Positions 24,801 through 31,832 are shown, counted from the first letter of the stretch. The stretch: DNA of 33,726 nt from Methanobacteriota archaeon (GCA_009936765.1 JAACDL010000171.1:1-33726), one strand, 5' to 3'. Numbers and translations: made by a program. Notes: generated by a model not told the origin, from the letters alone.

Positions 24801-25142
24801 GAGCATAGGAACTGTTTCCCAAGAAGTTGAATTCATTATGAATCCAATTGGATGAACCATGTCAACAAAAACCGTCGAACTGGAACCAGTTAGAGCTCCA
24901 CCTCCACGCTTTACTTCGACCGAGATGTCGACAATGTCACCTTTTGCAACATAGACTACTACGCTGCCATCAGGTTGCACCCAATGGTTGGCCTCTGAAG
25001 AATTAACCATGATTTCTGCAACTGAAAAGTCATCAGAAGAGCCACCCCTACCGGAGGTTGCTTCCACATTAGATGTGGATAATAGCAAAACGGATTGCAT
25101 GAGAAGAATGGTCACCAATAGGAATGGTATCGACTTGCGCAT
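21852..25142 (-). CDS. Large secreted, membrane-anchored surface protein with Ig-like repeats
   Basis: About 1096 aa. Residues 1-28 are a signal peptide (KSIPFLLVTILLMQSVLLL, cleavage near SNVEA). The outer part holds a jelly-roll-like region (about 245-395, including WSYGILFQSDG and MHVDDFVMFG) and then several Ig-like/CARDB-like beta repeats with the recurring theme of N-x-G-N followed by hydrophobic strands (LQNAGNREAGY, ILNLGNDDEAY, VTNDGNKPDRF). A Ser-rich stalk precedes one transmembrane helix (VGIGIWVVGGALIITLLGVLLIV), then an acidic patch EEEEEQDWNDDG, a Pro-rich stretch and the tail LPEGWTMEQWGHYGQQWL. Ligand and role unknown; adhesion or polymer binding is possible. Starts at 25154, 25148 and 25142 are all in frame; 25142 gives the tidiest signal peptide. 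A TATA-like TTCATATG at 25174-25181 fits a leaderless message starting near 25154. Confidence 0.8.
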   Translation of the reverse strand: MRKSIPFLLVTILLMQSVLLLSTSNVEATSGRGGSSDDFSVAEIMVNSSEANHWVQPDGSVVVYVAKGDIVDISVEVKRGGGALTGSSSTVFVDMVHPIGFIMNSTSWETVPMLGGQSHIDSFTYTASVAHSSLDVSTNELSGGIIIRATVFNSADDRNENDVMEKSLPVALAQDDMDAEGDPRDQALPAASKSTFYGGEYPIDGSDANGIGIWQEDGSTSAVGSANWRHSNSGSDYPSASRSRLVFAFRGADSNCGYGASLDGGLSQQYIQWMCKVQLNSAGLVSAQMHVQTWGQMGAGDMVALELWRGNGAPESTIYHNFVEDIPSTTPGSWSSISWDPTDQLGGHSWSYGILFQSDGSGASSGMHVDDFVMFGIEKVSEFTLDVECDDPTGGYTTPPNTIIPMFCTITNNGYMGAQVRLQSNVSNTTWMNPSLPMIRIDSDNPTQHGTNVVLPVIPGGNTSEMWINLSIPAGADVQQQVWQVWWEDAGGTQLGELGRVTSDIAITEQYGVHLSSTAPLLAASLLPGETTDIPFKLQNAGNREAGYTITSNFQNTEWVSFVTDLNHSIVQMPMPLDKGEEVQLLLNVTAPYDELPGDVPFSLRAVCPSCGQSLFGNDVISKKIEVPVLREFTMSAEELEIEAAANGNSRVVYIDILNLGNDDEAYSLNLVQSNWRLEAYLSADETPILDAWDGETSIALNLPMPVGLSPGLYTARVTATSLDDPTVMEQITINVDVTDTAAVSVSDEDADQSYIPGDDSQSMRLEVTNDGNKPDRFTMSLDVPEGMNAEFEQLIEGDITPQLEPGASYNVTVTFTFDDDTNGQLILKVIATSVNDDTVSSDGKCTYRVGSQNWLRIISTESTIIDEEGRYEVVVRVRNQYTEGQSVSMSMDQQGTNRWYSAGVKSTDRDFWLEVEGEREVTIVFEVQSSTLETLDDDFIETNVKIWAISNSVEDAASLELSVTLKSTSGSSSDSASSGSDSWDWVGIGIWVVGGALIITLLGVLLIVINGEEEEEQDWNDDGYEDNLSATYGAVASAPSIGSMEKSVPEIAPPPQIAQTPEVQTGPPVPAAGLPEGWTMEQWGHYGQQWLDNQM

Positions 25143-25154
25143 GTGCATCAACAT

Positions 25155-25304
25155 CCATGCGACTATAGTGTGGCATATGAATGTCCCCGTCTCATGTCCC
25201 CGTAGGGGACAGAAGGTATGGTAGATTCAAAGAACCCTTTTAATCGCCTTCAAAGGGTCGACATGAAGGGCAACCTTTGAGAAAGTAAAGATTCGCGCTG
25301 TACC
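25155..25304. promoter_or_regulatory. Divergent promoter region with direct repeat and hairpins
   Basis: The 150-bp gap between the divergent surface-protein and membrane-protein genes holds two copies of ATGTCCCCGT (25181-25190 and 25194-25203, 13 bp apart). The second copy runs into the perfect inverted repeat GTCCCC-GTA-GGGGAC (25196-25210). A further ACCCTTT/AAAGGGT inverted repeat lies at 25234-25258. The repeats sit just upstream of the TATA-like TTCATATG (25174-25181) of the minus-strand gene, where archaeal activators often bind. Regulator unknown. Confidence 0.4.
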
Positions 25305-26579
25305 GTGGGTGAGTACTCGAACAAAGGGCCGATGGCCGCTCGCATCTGGCTCACAGGGCTGGTTTTCTGCCAGATATTTCTTACTCCAATGGCTGCGTTT
25401 TCAATCACATATCTGATAAACTTCGAACTCGCTTCTGAAAACTTCACAATGTCATTTCAATCAGAGATGATTCCTTGGATAATTGCCGCTTCTCTCGCTT
25501 ATGGAATGCTAGCCCTCTTGCTAGCACTATTGTTTGGCGGATTTACGCCGATTTCAGTAGTTGAGAAGGGTGGTTGGAAAGCGGCATTTGGCCTGACAAG
25601 AGCGAAAAGAGATGCTGCAAGTCTTCGTAATTCAAGAAGAAACCATGCAAGATCTCCTCATGCCAAATTAACAGTCATGGTTAACGACAGAATAACCAAG
25701 AAGCACTCATTACTTTCAACTCATGGAGGACTAGTCTTACTTGCAATACCTTTCCAGTTGATGTTGGTCATAATACCTCTCGGTTTTGTAATATTTATAC
25801 CCGAAGAATGGGTTCAAGCAAATAGAAGATTAGAGGTTGCTATGGCCTGCTACCTGATTGTTCTCATAATGGTCATGAGAGTATTTCCAAAATTCGCTCG
25901 CAAGCACATAACTATTGCAGCATTCACAAGACGTTGGCTAATTTCAATGACTAAATTGTCATGGTTAGCACCGGTACTTGTACTGTGGCTAATGGGCCGA
26001 CTTGCGAGTGTGATAGTACTCTCCTGGATTGGGGCTGACTTATCCAGCAACTTACAATTAGAACAGTCCTTCATGGAAGACTTACTCAGAATAGGAAGTG
26101 TTCCCGAAACCTCTTTCCTCGATCTGTTAACAGCGCTAGCAGTAATGCCATTAGCGGCATTTACCACTCTGGCATGCCTGGGTGGAGGCTCAGGGACTCC
26201 GCCAGAATGGATGCGAATTGGTGACGAAGTTGAAATCAAATCCCCAGAACAAGAAGGAGACGGAGGAGCATTAGTCGCAACTGGCCGAGTAATTGGAGCC
26301 GTTGCTGGCGCTGCTGTTGGAGTAGGAATTGGGCTTGCAGCTACTGCTGCATCAGGTATAGCAGCAAAAACGCATAGTGCGGGTACAACCGCAATTGCTG
26401 CTGCGAACTCTGCGCCTCAGGCCATGAGTAGTAGCATGGATGCAGTTTCAACTACAGAGGATGCCTTCTCCTTCGTAGATAAAAACAATATTATCACAGA
26501 AGCACCTCAAAATATAGAAACTGGAGGCGTCGAAGATGAGCCTTCTGAATTCGAAGGCTTTGGCTCTATGTTTGACTGA
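25305..26579 (+). CDS. Polytopic membrane protein, function unknown
   Basis: 424 aa, not recognised as a known family. About six to seven hydrophobic segments are visible, near residues 13-35, 52-77, 143-168, 178-196, 213-240, 270-292 and a Gly/Ala zipper-like one at 314-336 (VIGAVAGAAVGVGIGLAATAA). Between the second and third lies a basic cytosolic loop (LTRAKRDAASLRNSRRNHARSPHAK). The C-terminal 80 residues are small-residue-rich and then acidic (EDEPSEFEGFGSMFD). GTG 25305 opens the frame; ATG 25332 (MAARIWLTG) is an equally possible start, and neither has a convincing ribosome binding site. It ends at the stop of the convergent gene. A channel or transporter role would be a guess. Confidence 0.7.
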   Translation: MGEYSNKGPMAARIWLTGLVFCQIFLTPMAAFSITYLINFELASENFTMSFQSEMIPWIIAASLAYGMLALLLALLFGGFTPISVVEKGGWKAAFGLTRAKRDAASLRNSRRNHARSPHAKLTVMVNDRITKKHSLLSTHGGLVLLAIPFQLMLVIIPLGFVIFIPEEWVQANRRLEVAMACYLIVLIMVMRVFPKFARKHITIAAFTRRWLISMTKLSWLAPVLVLWLMGRLASVIVLSWIGADLSSNLQLEQSFMEDLLRIGSVPETSFLDLLTALAVMPLAAFTTLACLGGGSGTPPEWMRIGDEVEIKSPEQEGDGGALVATGRVIGAVAGAAVGVGIGLAATAASGIAAKTHSAGTTAIAAANSAPQAMSSSMDAVSTTEDAFSFVDKNNIITEAPQNIETGGVEDEPSEFEGFGSMFD

Positions 26580-27170
26580 TTATTCCTCTTCGCTAGCCAC
26601 AATAGGCCGGCCATCAGTAATCATGAGGCGTACGAACCCCATAATCCAACCATCACTTCGTGGACGACCTAGATCAGGCCTAGGTTTATTCAGAAGATTG
26701 GAACCACAATTAGTACATCTAACTGCAGTCACTTGCCATACTGGATAAGGAAGGTTACAGCAGGACTCATCCGAATCGGCTCTATTTCTGACCAATTGTA
26801 GATTCATTGCTAACTGTTTTGTCCAGTTCGCTTCTTCACCTGCCAAAAATCCAGTCAATCGAGATAGAATTAACCATCCTGAAACAGACCACATCCCAAA
26901 TCCTATTGCTGCTGACCCGTATGACATACTGAACCAACCAAATACGAGAGGGATTAATGCAAAAACGATTGATAACCAATGGAAAAACCGCATGTGCATT
27001 ACTCTTTGAATTAAGTGGGCATCAACGTAAACGGCTTCTGGATGAGGAGGGAATTGCTCATTCCAAGTCTTCAGACGAGGGAACGTCAAAAATGGCACTC
27101 TAGTAATCATATGTGCTGTTACAGCACCGATTAAAAATTCAATGAACTCCGCCCACATTTCACTCGCCAC
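26580..27170 (-). CDS. Small membrane protein with zinc-ribbon-like C-terminal domain
   Basis: 196 aa, not assigned to a family. An N-terminal hydrophobic stretch (FIEFLIGAVTAHMI), a helical hairpin near residues 63-105 (FFHWLSIVFALIPLVFGWF and AAIGFGMWSVSGWLIL), then a cytosolic domain with Cys pairs CC (about 136-137) and CTNC (151-154), spaced like a zinc ribbon (PVWQVTAVRCTNCGSNLLNK). GTG 27170 overlaps the aminotransferase stop; ATG 27158 is an alternative start. It is probably co-transcribed with the aminotransferase upstream, but nothing links the functions. Confidence 0.65.
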   Translation of the reverse strand: MASEMWAEFIEFLIGAVTAHMITRVPFLTFPRLKTWNEQFPPHPEAVYVDAHLIQRVMHMRFFHWLSIVFALIPLVFGWFSMSYGSAAIGFGMWSVSGWLILSRLTGFLAGEEANWTKQLAMNLQLVRNRADSDESCCNLPYPVWQVTAVRCTNCGSNLLNKPRPDLGRPRSDGWIMGFVRLMITDGRPIVASEEE

Positions 27171-28308
27171 GTAAACCTTTCAGTACAGCTTCAGTTTTGT
27201 CCATTCCAAGTGAAATATCTTCTCTTGAGATAGTATAGGCAAACCGAAGATGCCCTTCACCAGAGGGTCCAAAAGCACTTCCAGGAGAGCACAATACTCC
27301 TCCTTTCAGAAGTTCTAGCGCTATTTGCTCACTAGTCATACCTGGAACATCGACTTTGGGGAACACATAGAATGCGCCCTCTGGAACGTGACATTGAACT
27401 CCAGGCATAGCGTTTAGTCTTGAACCAATCAAGTCCCTTCTAGCCTTGAACTCAATACACATCTCATCAGGGTAGTCATTTGCTTGCTCAAATGCAGCAA
27501 GTACTGCATGCTGCATTGCATCATTTGAACATGCAGTAATGTAATACTGTAATTTTGTCATCTGCGACATGGCTTCAGGGTTTGCGGAAAGAATGTATCC
27601 GATTCTCCATCCAGTCATAGCGAAAGTTTTGGAGAAGGAATTGACAAGAATAACTCGCTCATCATCGCAACCCATGAATGATACATGGTCTCCATCAAAG
27701 ACGATTCGATCATAGACTTCATCTGTGATAAGCCAAAGGTCATGTTTTTGCGCAAACTGAAGTAACTCGTCTCTTTGTGAGGTTGAGATTGTTGCACCCG
27801 TTGGGTTTGAAGGGAAATTATACAGAATTGCTACTGTGTCGTCGTCAACCAAACTTTCCAAGTGTTCGACAGTAGGAACAAACTCATCCTCAAACAAACA
27901 TTCGTAGAATCTTGCCTCTCCACCCCATAGCCCAACATCAGGGCCGTAAAGAGGGAAGTAAGGCTCCGGTAGCAGAACATTCTTGCCAGGGTTGACAATT
28001 GTTGCAAATATATTCAGGAGTGCGTTTGTACCACTCATAGTCATACAAACATTACTTTCATCTAATCCGGGGCACACATTGTCCCAAGATTGTGCTATTT
28101 TTTTCCTCAATGCAGGTAACCCAGCGGTAGTAGTATACTTATTGTGGCCATCTTTCATTGCTTGATACATTGCTTCAATAGCGATAGCAGGTGGTTGGAA
28201 ATCTGGTTCACCCAAACCAAATGAAATTACATCATCCCCTGCCATATCAAACATCTTGCGTACGCCAGTAGGTTGGATATCCAACGCTCTATCAGAAAAG
28301 CCACGCAT
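27160..28308 (-). CDS. PLP-dependent class I/II aminotransferase (aspartate/alanine aminotransferase-like)
   Basis: 382 aa cytosolic enzyme that moves an amino group between an amino acid and a 2-oxoacid. Fold-type I landmarks are present: FGLGEPDFQPP near the start, YTTTAGLPALRKKIA, NFPSNPTGAT, TDEVYDRIVFDG, the PLP-lysine motif NSFSKTFAMTGWRIGY (Lys227) and the C-terminal LRFAYTISREDI, whose Arg binds the substrate carboxylate. The family covers Asp, Ala, Tyr/Phe and other specificities, so the substrate is not decided. No strong ribosome binding site precedes ATG 28308, which lies 25 nt after the protease stop. Confidence 0.9.
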   Translation of the reverse strand: MRGFSDRALDIQPTGVRKMFDMAGDDVISFGLGEPDFQPPAIAIEAMYQAMKDGHNKYTTTAGLPALRKKIAQSWDNVCPGLDESNVCMTMSGTNALLNIFATIVNPGKNVLLPEPYFPLYGPDVGLWGGEARFYECLFEDEFVPTVEHLESLVDDDTVAILYNFPSNPTGATISTSQRDELLQFAQKHDLWLITDEVYDRIVFDGDHVSFMGCDDERVILVNSFSKTFAMTGWRIGYILSANPEAMSQMTKLQYYITACSNDAMQHAVLAAFEQANDYPDEMCIEFKARRDLIGSRLNAMPGVQCHVPEGAFYVFPKVDVPGMTSEQIALELLKGGVLCSPGSAFGPSGEGHLRFAYTISREDISLGMDKTEAVLKGLRGE

Positions 28309-28333
28309 GGCAGGACGACTACGAGTTCACTTT

Positions 28334-30508
28334 TCAAGATGAGGTGCCATCTGATACATCATCTAGTAATGTGGCTTCTAAAGGTTCATCATCGACCACA
28401 GGTGGTAACAATGCTAAATCCGAACCCTCTGCAGCATAATGAAGTGGCTGTTCTGCTTGTTGCCTAATAGCAACAAGTGCTCCAAAAATAAATACTGCGA
28501 ATCCAACTACTCCAATGAAAAGTAATCTTCCAAGAGATTCACCACTACCGAATGATTCAACATTTCCTCCACCAAGAACTGAGTCCCATGAGATCATTGA
28601 GGAAGCACCTGTTTCGTCAACTCCTCTGACAATAATCATGTTGTAATCTTCTGGAAGGTAATCAGTATCTACGACAAATTGGAATTGGAATGACTCATAA
28701 GCAGTCATAGAACTGTTTACAGACTCATACATTACTTCGGTCCAAGTCTCCCCACCATCGACTGAATATTCTATTTTATCCAACACTGCACCCCGGCTCC
28801 AAGCTTGCCCTGTGTATGTGTTCACTGTGCCATCAGAAGATATGTCCTCAATATGAACTTGTAAATCCAAATTCATATCAGATGTGGTAATTCCAGACAT
28901 GTCGAGATATTGAGCAGTCCATACTGCATCATGGGCATCAACCATCCCCCAACCAAAATGACGGTTCCAGTGAGGATCAATATCTGGATAAGTAGCCCAT
29001 GGGCCTTCTTCAACTCCTTCGCCATCTGCCGCAGATAGAGTATCTCTTCTTTCAGCGGTTGAACGTAATATTTCCCTAATCACCAATGGATTAATCTCAT
29101 CATTTACTTCCATCATCAGAGCGATTACTCCGGTAACTGCAGGAGTAGCGTAAGAGGTTCCCGAACCTCTACCTGTGTAACCATTTTGAGAAGCATCGCC
29201 TCCTAAGAAGTTGTTACAGGAACCTGAAGTCACACAAGCTTCTGCTTGCACAATGTCTGAACCAGATGCAGTTACATCTGGCTTCATCTCATTGATAGGA
29301 TTAGAATCGCCATTGTCTCTACGAGGACCACGGCTAGAATAACCTGCGATTGTATCGTCCTCTCTTTCGATTGTATTCATGTCATCTGTGGCTCCAACAG
29401 TTATCGATAGAGAAGAAGAACCCATGCCAGATAGACCATCATTTCCTGAACCATCGTTTCCAGCGGCCACACTTACTGCAATTCCTGCAAGGGTTGCTTC
29501 GTTAAGGATACGTGAGTGCATGTCCTCTCCATCACTCCCTCCGCCTTCGTGGCTAGTAATTCCCCAAGAGAGTGAAATGATGTCGATACCATGTAGGCTT
29601 TCATCAACACCTGGCCATGCTGTGTCTTTATTGTCAATAATCCATTGAAGTCCATTCATAGCTGATTCATAAAATTCTTGAGATAGAAGGTAGTTTTCGA
29701 ATGGGCCTGCTCCCGCATCAGTACCAATTCTAACATCGATTAGACTAGCATTGGGTGCACTTCCTTCGTATCCAGTCTGGGCACCAGATGCATCTAAGCC
29801 AGTAGATGCAGCCATACCCATACAGGCTGTTCCATGCTGGTTTCCATCGTCTGGGTCGAATGAACCATCGGTTTCTCTTGCTCCAGAAAGGACACATGTT
29901 GGATCGGTGTGAAGATAACACACCGCATCATATCCTGCTACAAACTTATCTTTTAGACCAGGATGTTCGTTATCTGTTCCTGTGTCAACCATAGCGATAT
30001 TAATCCCTGCACCTTTCATAGTACTATGATTCCATGCAGTATGTGGATAAACATCTGAAGGCTCTGCTTTTATGTTTGGAGTTTGGACATCGCCCCATAA
30101 AATAACTTGGCCGTATCTTTCAACCATTACAACGCCATCGATTTGAGATAATTGCCAAATATCTTCAGAGTTGATTACTCCAAGTAGTACTGCGTCTACC
30201 GACTCGATTACATCTGTAATCTCATAGCCCATCGATTCGAGTAAGGCAACATCGGAATCAGTAACATCTCTACTGTAAGAAAGACCGACTCCTACGGATT
30301 CATTCAAGGATTCAAGTGAATCAAAAATCCCATTTCGATTAACATCCATTGTGGTCCTTTCCCACCAATCAATTTCATCGTATACTATCGGAGTCATTTC
30401 TGGAATGACGGAAGACCAATCTGATTGTACATCAGTTTCATTTCCTAAAGAACCAGTTAATGGTGCCAAGAAAAGTGTCAAACAGAGTAGTGTAAAACCG
30501 CGACGCAT
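28334..30508 (-). CDS. Secreted, membrane-anchored subtilisin-like serine protease (S8)
   Basis: 724 aa. A signal peptide (RRGFTLLCLTLFLAPLTGSLG) is followed by a propeptide-like region (about 25-160, including DVNRNGIFDSLE, a calcium-loop-like segment, and VVMVERYGQVILW before the mature part). The catalytic triad is intact: Asp175 in MVDTGTDNEHPG, His225 in QHGTACMG and Ser452 in SGTSYATPAVTG, with oxyanion Asn in SVAAGNDGSGNDG. After it comes a beta-rich domain (about 540-650, KIEYSVDGGETWTEV), a transmembrane helix (LLFIGVVGFAVFIFGALVAI) and an acidic cytosolic tail. It should act outside the cell, tethered to the membrane, degrading proteins for uptake or maturing surface proteins. ATG 30508 is chosen over GTG 30520 because GTGGGGAAG lies just before it. 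Confidence 0.92.
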   Translation of the reverse strand: MRRGFTLLCLTLFLAPLTGSLGNETDVQSDWSSVIPEMTPIVYDEIDWWERTTMDVNRNGIFDSLESLNESVGVGLSYSRDVTDSDVALLESMGYEITDVIESVDAVLLGVINSEDIWQLSQIDGVVMVERYGQVILWGDVQTPNIKAEPSDVYPHTAWNHSTMKGAGINIAMVDTGTDNEHPGLKDKFVAGYDAVCYLHTDPTCVLSGARETDGSFDPDDGNQHGTACMGMAASTGLDASGAQTGYEGSAPNASLIDVRIGTDAGAGPFENYLLSQEFYESAMNGLQWIIDNKDTAWPGVDESLHGIDIISLSWGITSHEGGGSDGEDMHSRILNEATLAGIAVSVAAGNDGSGNDGLSGMGSSSLSITVGATDDMNTIEREDDTIAGYSSRGPRRDNGDSNPINEMKPDVTASGSDIVQAEACVTSGSCNNFLGGDASQNGYTGRGSGTSYATPAVTGVIALMMEVNDEINPLVIREILRSTAERRDTLSAADGEGVEEGPWATYPDIDPHWNRHFGWGMVDAHDAVWTAQYLDMSGITTSDMNLDLQVHIEDISSDGTVNTYTGQAWSRGAVLDKIEYSVDGGETWTEVMYESVNSSMTAYESFQFQFVVDTDYLPEDYNMIIVRGVDETGASSMISWDSVLGGGNVESFGSGESLGRLLFIGVVGFAVFIFGALVAIRQQAEQPLHYAAEGSDLALLPPVVDDEPLEATLLDDVSDGTSS

Positions 30509-30586
30509 ATGCTTCCCCACAATAATTCAAGAGGTCCCTTAACATCAATATGTTGGTCACAGGATTGGATTGAGATTAGCAAAAGG

Positions 30587-30775
30587 TGGGAGCACAGGGA
30601 TTTGAACCCCGACCGGCTGGTATCTTCTGATCCGCCACTAAGTGTTTTGTGTACGGCTGGTGGCGGGATTTCACAGGTCAGTCTTCCAGTTGATCATCAC
30701 AATCTTCAGACCTTAACCTATCATCATTCCCGTGCAACTGGAGCCAGCTATACTACCAGGTTATACTATACTCCC
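30587..30775 (-). tRNA. tRNA-Trp (CCA) with a 116-nt intron
   Basis: Exon 1 is 30738-30775 and exon 2 is 30587-30621. The 7-bp acceptor GGGAGTA pairs with TGCTCCC, the D stem is G10-T25, T11-A24, A12-T23, T13-G22, the anticodon stem GCTGG pairs with CCAGC, and the T arm CGGGG-TTCAAAT-CCCTG is clean. The loop CTCCAGA gives anticodon CCA. The intron sits between positions 37 and 38, the usual place in euryarchaeal tRNA-Trp. A relaxed bulge-helix-bulge forms, with three of four central pairs and 3-nt bulges AG/T and AT/A at the cuts. The 3' CCA is not encoded. A TTTT run at 30581-30584 follows on the minus strand. Confidence 0.93.
30622..30737 (-). ncRNA. Box C/D guide RNA within the tRNA-Trp intron
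   Basis: Box C ATGATGA (30721-30727), D' CTGA (30706-30709), C' GTGATGA (30694-30700) and D CTGA (30678-30681) appear in order. Flanking CGGGA (30728-30732) can pair with TCCCG (30664-30668) as terminal stem; a further CCGCCAC/GTGGCGG stem (30660-30666 with 30632-30638) partly competes. The D guide CAACTGGA pairs over 8 bp with TCCAGTTG, which spans U33 to the third intron base. The fifth base before box D (G, 30686) faces C34, predicting 2'-O-methyl-C34. The same arrangement is established for the Haloferax tRNA-Trp intron. The D' guide target was not found. Confidence 0.85.
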
Positions 30776-30796
30776 CTGTTCGTTTACCGTTCAACT

Positions 30797-30904
30797 TCAT
30801 TGCTTAGCCTGTCGGCGAGCACGCTTACGACGGCGTAGCTTCTTCTTGCGCCACTTCCATCGCTGATTACCAGTCTTCTTCCACGCTCTGGAACCTCGCT
30901 TCAT
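30797..30904 (-). CDS. rpl41e: Tiny ribosomal protein eL41
   Basis: 35 codons: MKRGSRAWKKTGNQ then RWKWRKKKLRRRKRARRQAKQ. The second part matches the 25-residue eL41 (WRKKRMRRLKRKRRKM type), an almost purely basic helix at the ribosomal subunit bridge. About ten extra N-terminal residues are present. No ribosome binding site is seen, but a TATA-like CATATAC (30932-30938, minus strand) lies about 28 nt before the ATG, as expected for a leaderless message. The gene stands alone between tRNA-Trp and pirin. Confidence 0.85.
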   Translation of the reverse strand: MKRGSRAWKKTGNQRWKWRKKKLRRRKRARRQAKQ

Positions 30905-30931
30905 GGTGAACAGTCCGCCGACCAACCTTTC

Positions 30932-30938
30932 GTATATG
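30932..30938 (-). promoter_or_regulatory. TATA-like element for leaderless eL41
   Basis: CATATAC on the minus strand, 27 nt upstream of the eL41 ATG, so initiation would fall at or next to the start codon. Confidence 0.4.
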
Positions 30939-30967
30939 AGGACTTCCCAAAGGAGGTGATTAATCCA

Positions 30968-31804
30968 TCAAGCTAAAACGCCGTTCTGATAGTCTTCAAT
31001 AGCCTGCATTATCTCTTCCCTTGTATTCATTACGAACGGGCCATACCTAGCGATTGGCTCGCCAATTTCAGGTCCTGCGAGAATCAGGAACTCTGAATCC
31101 TCAGTGGCATTGAAGTTAACAGTAGTACCGTTTGACAATAAAGCCAGGGAGCCATCAGAAACAGACTTGCCAGCAATATCTAATTCTCCCTTGAAAACGT
31201 AAACCATACCATTCAGATCTAAGCCTAAAGATTTGTCAAGTGTTGATCCTTTGTCCATTTTCACATGAACATATGTTATTGGAATTACAGTGTCTAGAGT
31301 TGACTCAACACCTAAGCATTCCCCTGCGACTACTCTAGCCCAGACTCCTTCTTTCTCAGCGATTGGTGAATCTGCTGCTGTTAAATCTTGATATCTAGGA
31401 TTCATCATCTTATCTTTAGCCGGTAGGTTTACCCAAATTTGGAAACCGTGCATCAATCCACCTTCATCCATCATCTTCTTAGTTGGCATTTCGGAGTGAA
31501 TTATTCCTTTTCCAGCAGTCATCCACTGAACATCTCCGGGAGTTAGAAGTCCTTTGGAGCCTTGACTATCTTCGTGCTCCATCTCCCCCGATAACAAGTA
31601 TGTTACAGTTTCAAATCCGCGATGAGGATGCCAAGGTGCACCAACTGCTTCACCTGGCGCATAATCTACAGGTCCCATTTCGTCAAGAAGTAAGAAAGGA
31701 CTCATCAATGAACCCATTGCTGCTGGCCTTCGAACTTTGAAACCTCCACCTTCCATTACGGTGTGAGTGGGAACTATTGACTTTACTACTCTGAACTCGG
31801 ACAT
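30968..31804 (-). CDS. Pirin family protein (bicupin)
   Basis: 278 aa. The N-terminal cupin has the pirin metal site: PWHPHRGFETVTYLLSGEMEHEDSQG gives His-x-His and the later His, and TAGKGIIHSEMP gives the last His/Glu ligands. The C-terminal cupin (VYVFKGELDIAG to LILAGPEIGEPIARYGPFVMNT) is also typical. Pirins bind iron and some oxidise quercetin; the archaeal role is not established. ATG 31804 gives the usual family start (SEFRVVKSI), and a TATA-like CTATATC at 31826-31832 sits 22-28 nt before it, consistent with a leaderless message. ATG 31837 overlaps that element region. Confidence 0.92.
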   Translation of the reverse strand: MSEFRVVKSIVPTHTVMEGGGFKVRRPAAMGSLMSPFLLLDEMGPVDYAPGEAVGAPWHPHRGFETVTYLLSGEMEHEDSQGSKGLLTPGDVQWMTAGKGIIHSEMPTKKMMDEGGLMHGFQIWVNLPAKDKMMNPRYQDLTAADSPIAEKEGVWARVVAGECLGVESTLDTVIPITYVHVKMDKGSTLDKSLGLDLNGMVYVFKGELDIAGKSVSDGSLALLSNGTTVNFNATEDSEFLILAGPEIGEPIARYGPFVMNTREEIMQAIEDYQNGVLA

Positions 31805-31825
31805 GCTTGCTCGTCTCAGACCAGA

Positions 31826-31832
31826 GATATAG
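31826..31832 (-). promoter_or_regulatory. TATA-like element for leaderless pirin gene
   Basis: CTATATC on the minus strand, 22-28 nt before ATG 31804; it supports that start over the in-frame ATG at 31837. Confidence 0.35.

Noticed and set aside
30706..30720. D' guide pairing with the D arm of the same tRNA-Trp
   Set aside because: Only six contiguous pairs (TAACCT), fewer than guides normally use, and the predicted target would be base-paired U13.
30587..30775. Reading the tRNA-Trp region as a tRNA pseudogene or two tRNA fragments
   Set aside because: All stems pair once the 116-nt segment is removed, and that segment has splice-site bulges and box C/D elements, so it is an intact intron-containing gene.
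30951..30965. Strong plus-strand ribosome binding site AGGAGGTGATTAATC
   Set aside because: No start codon or reading frame follows on the plus strand. The reverse strand resembles the 16S rRNA 3' tail only over about ten bases, with an insertion, so it is probably chance.
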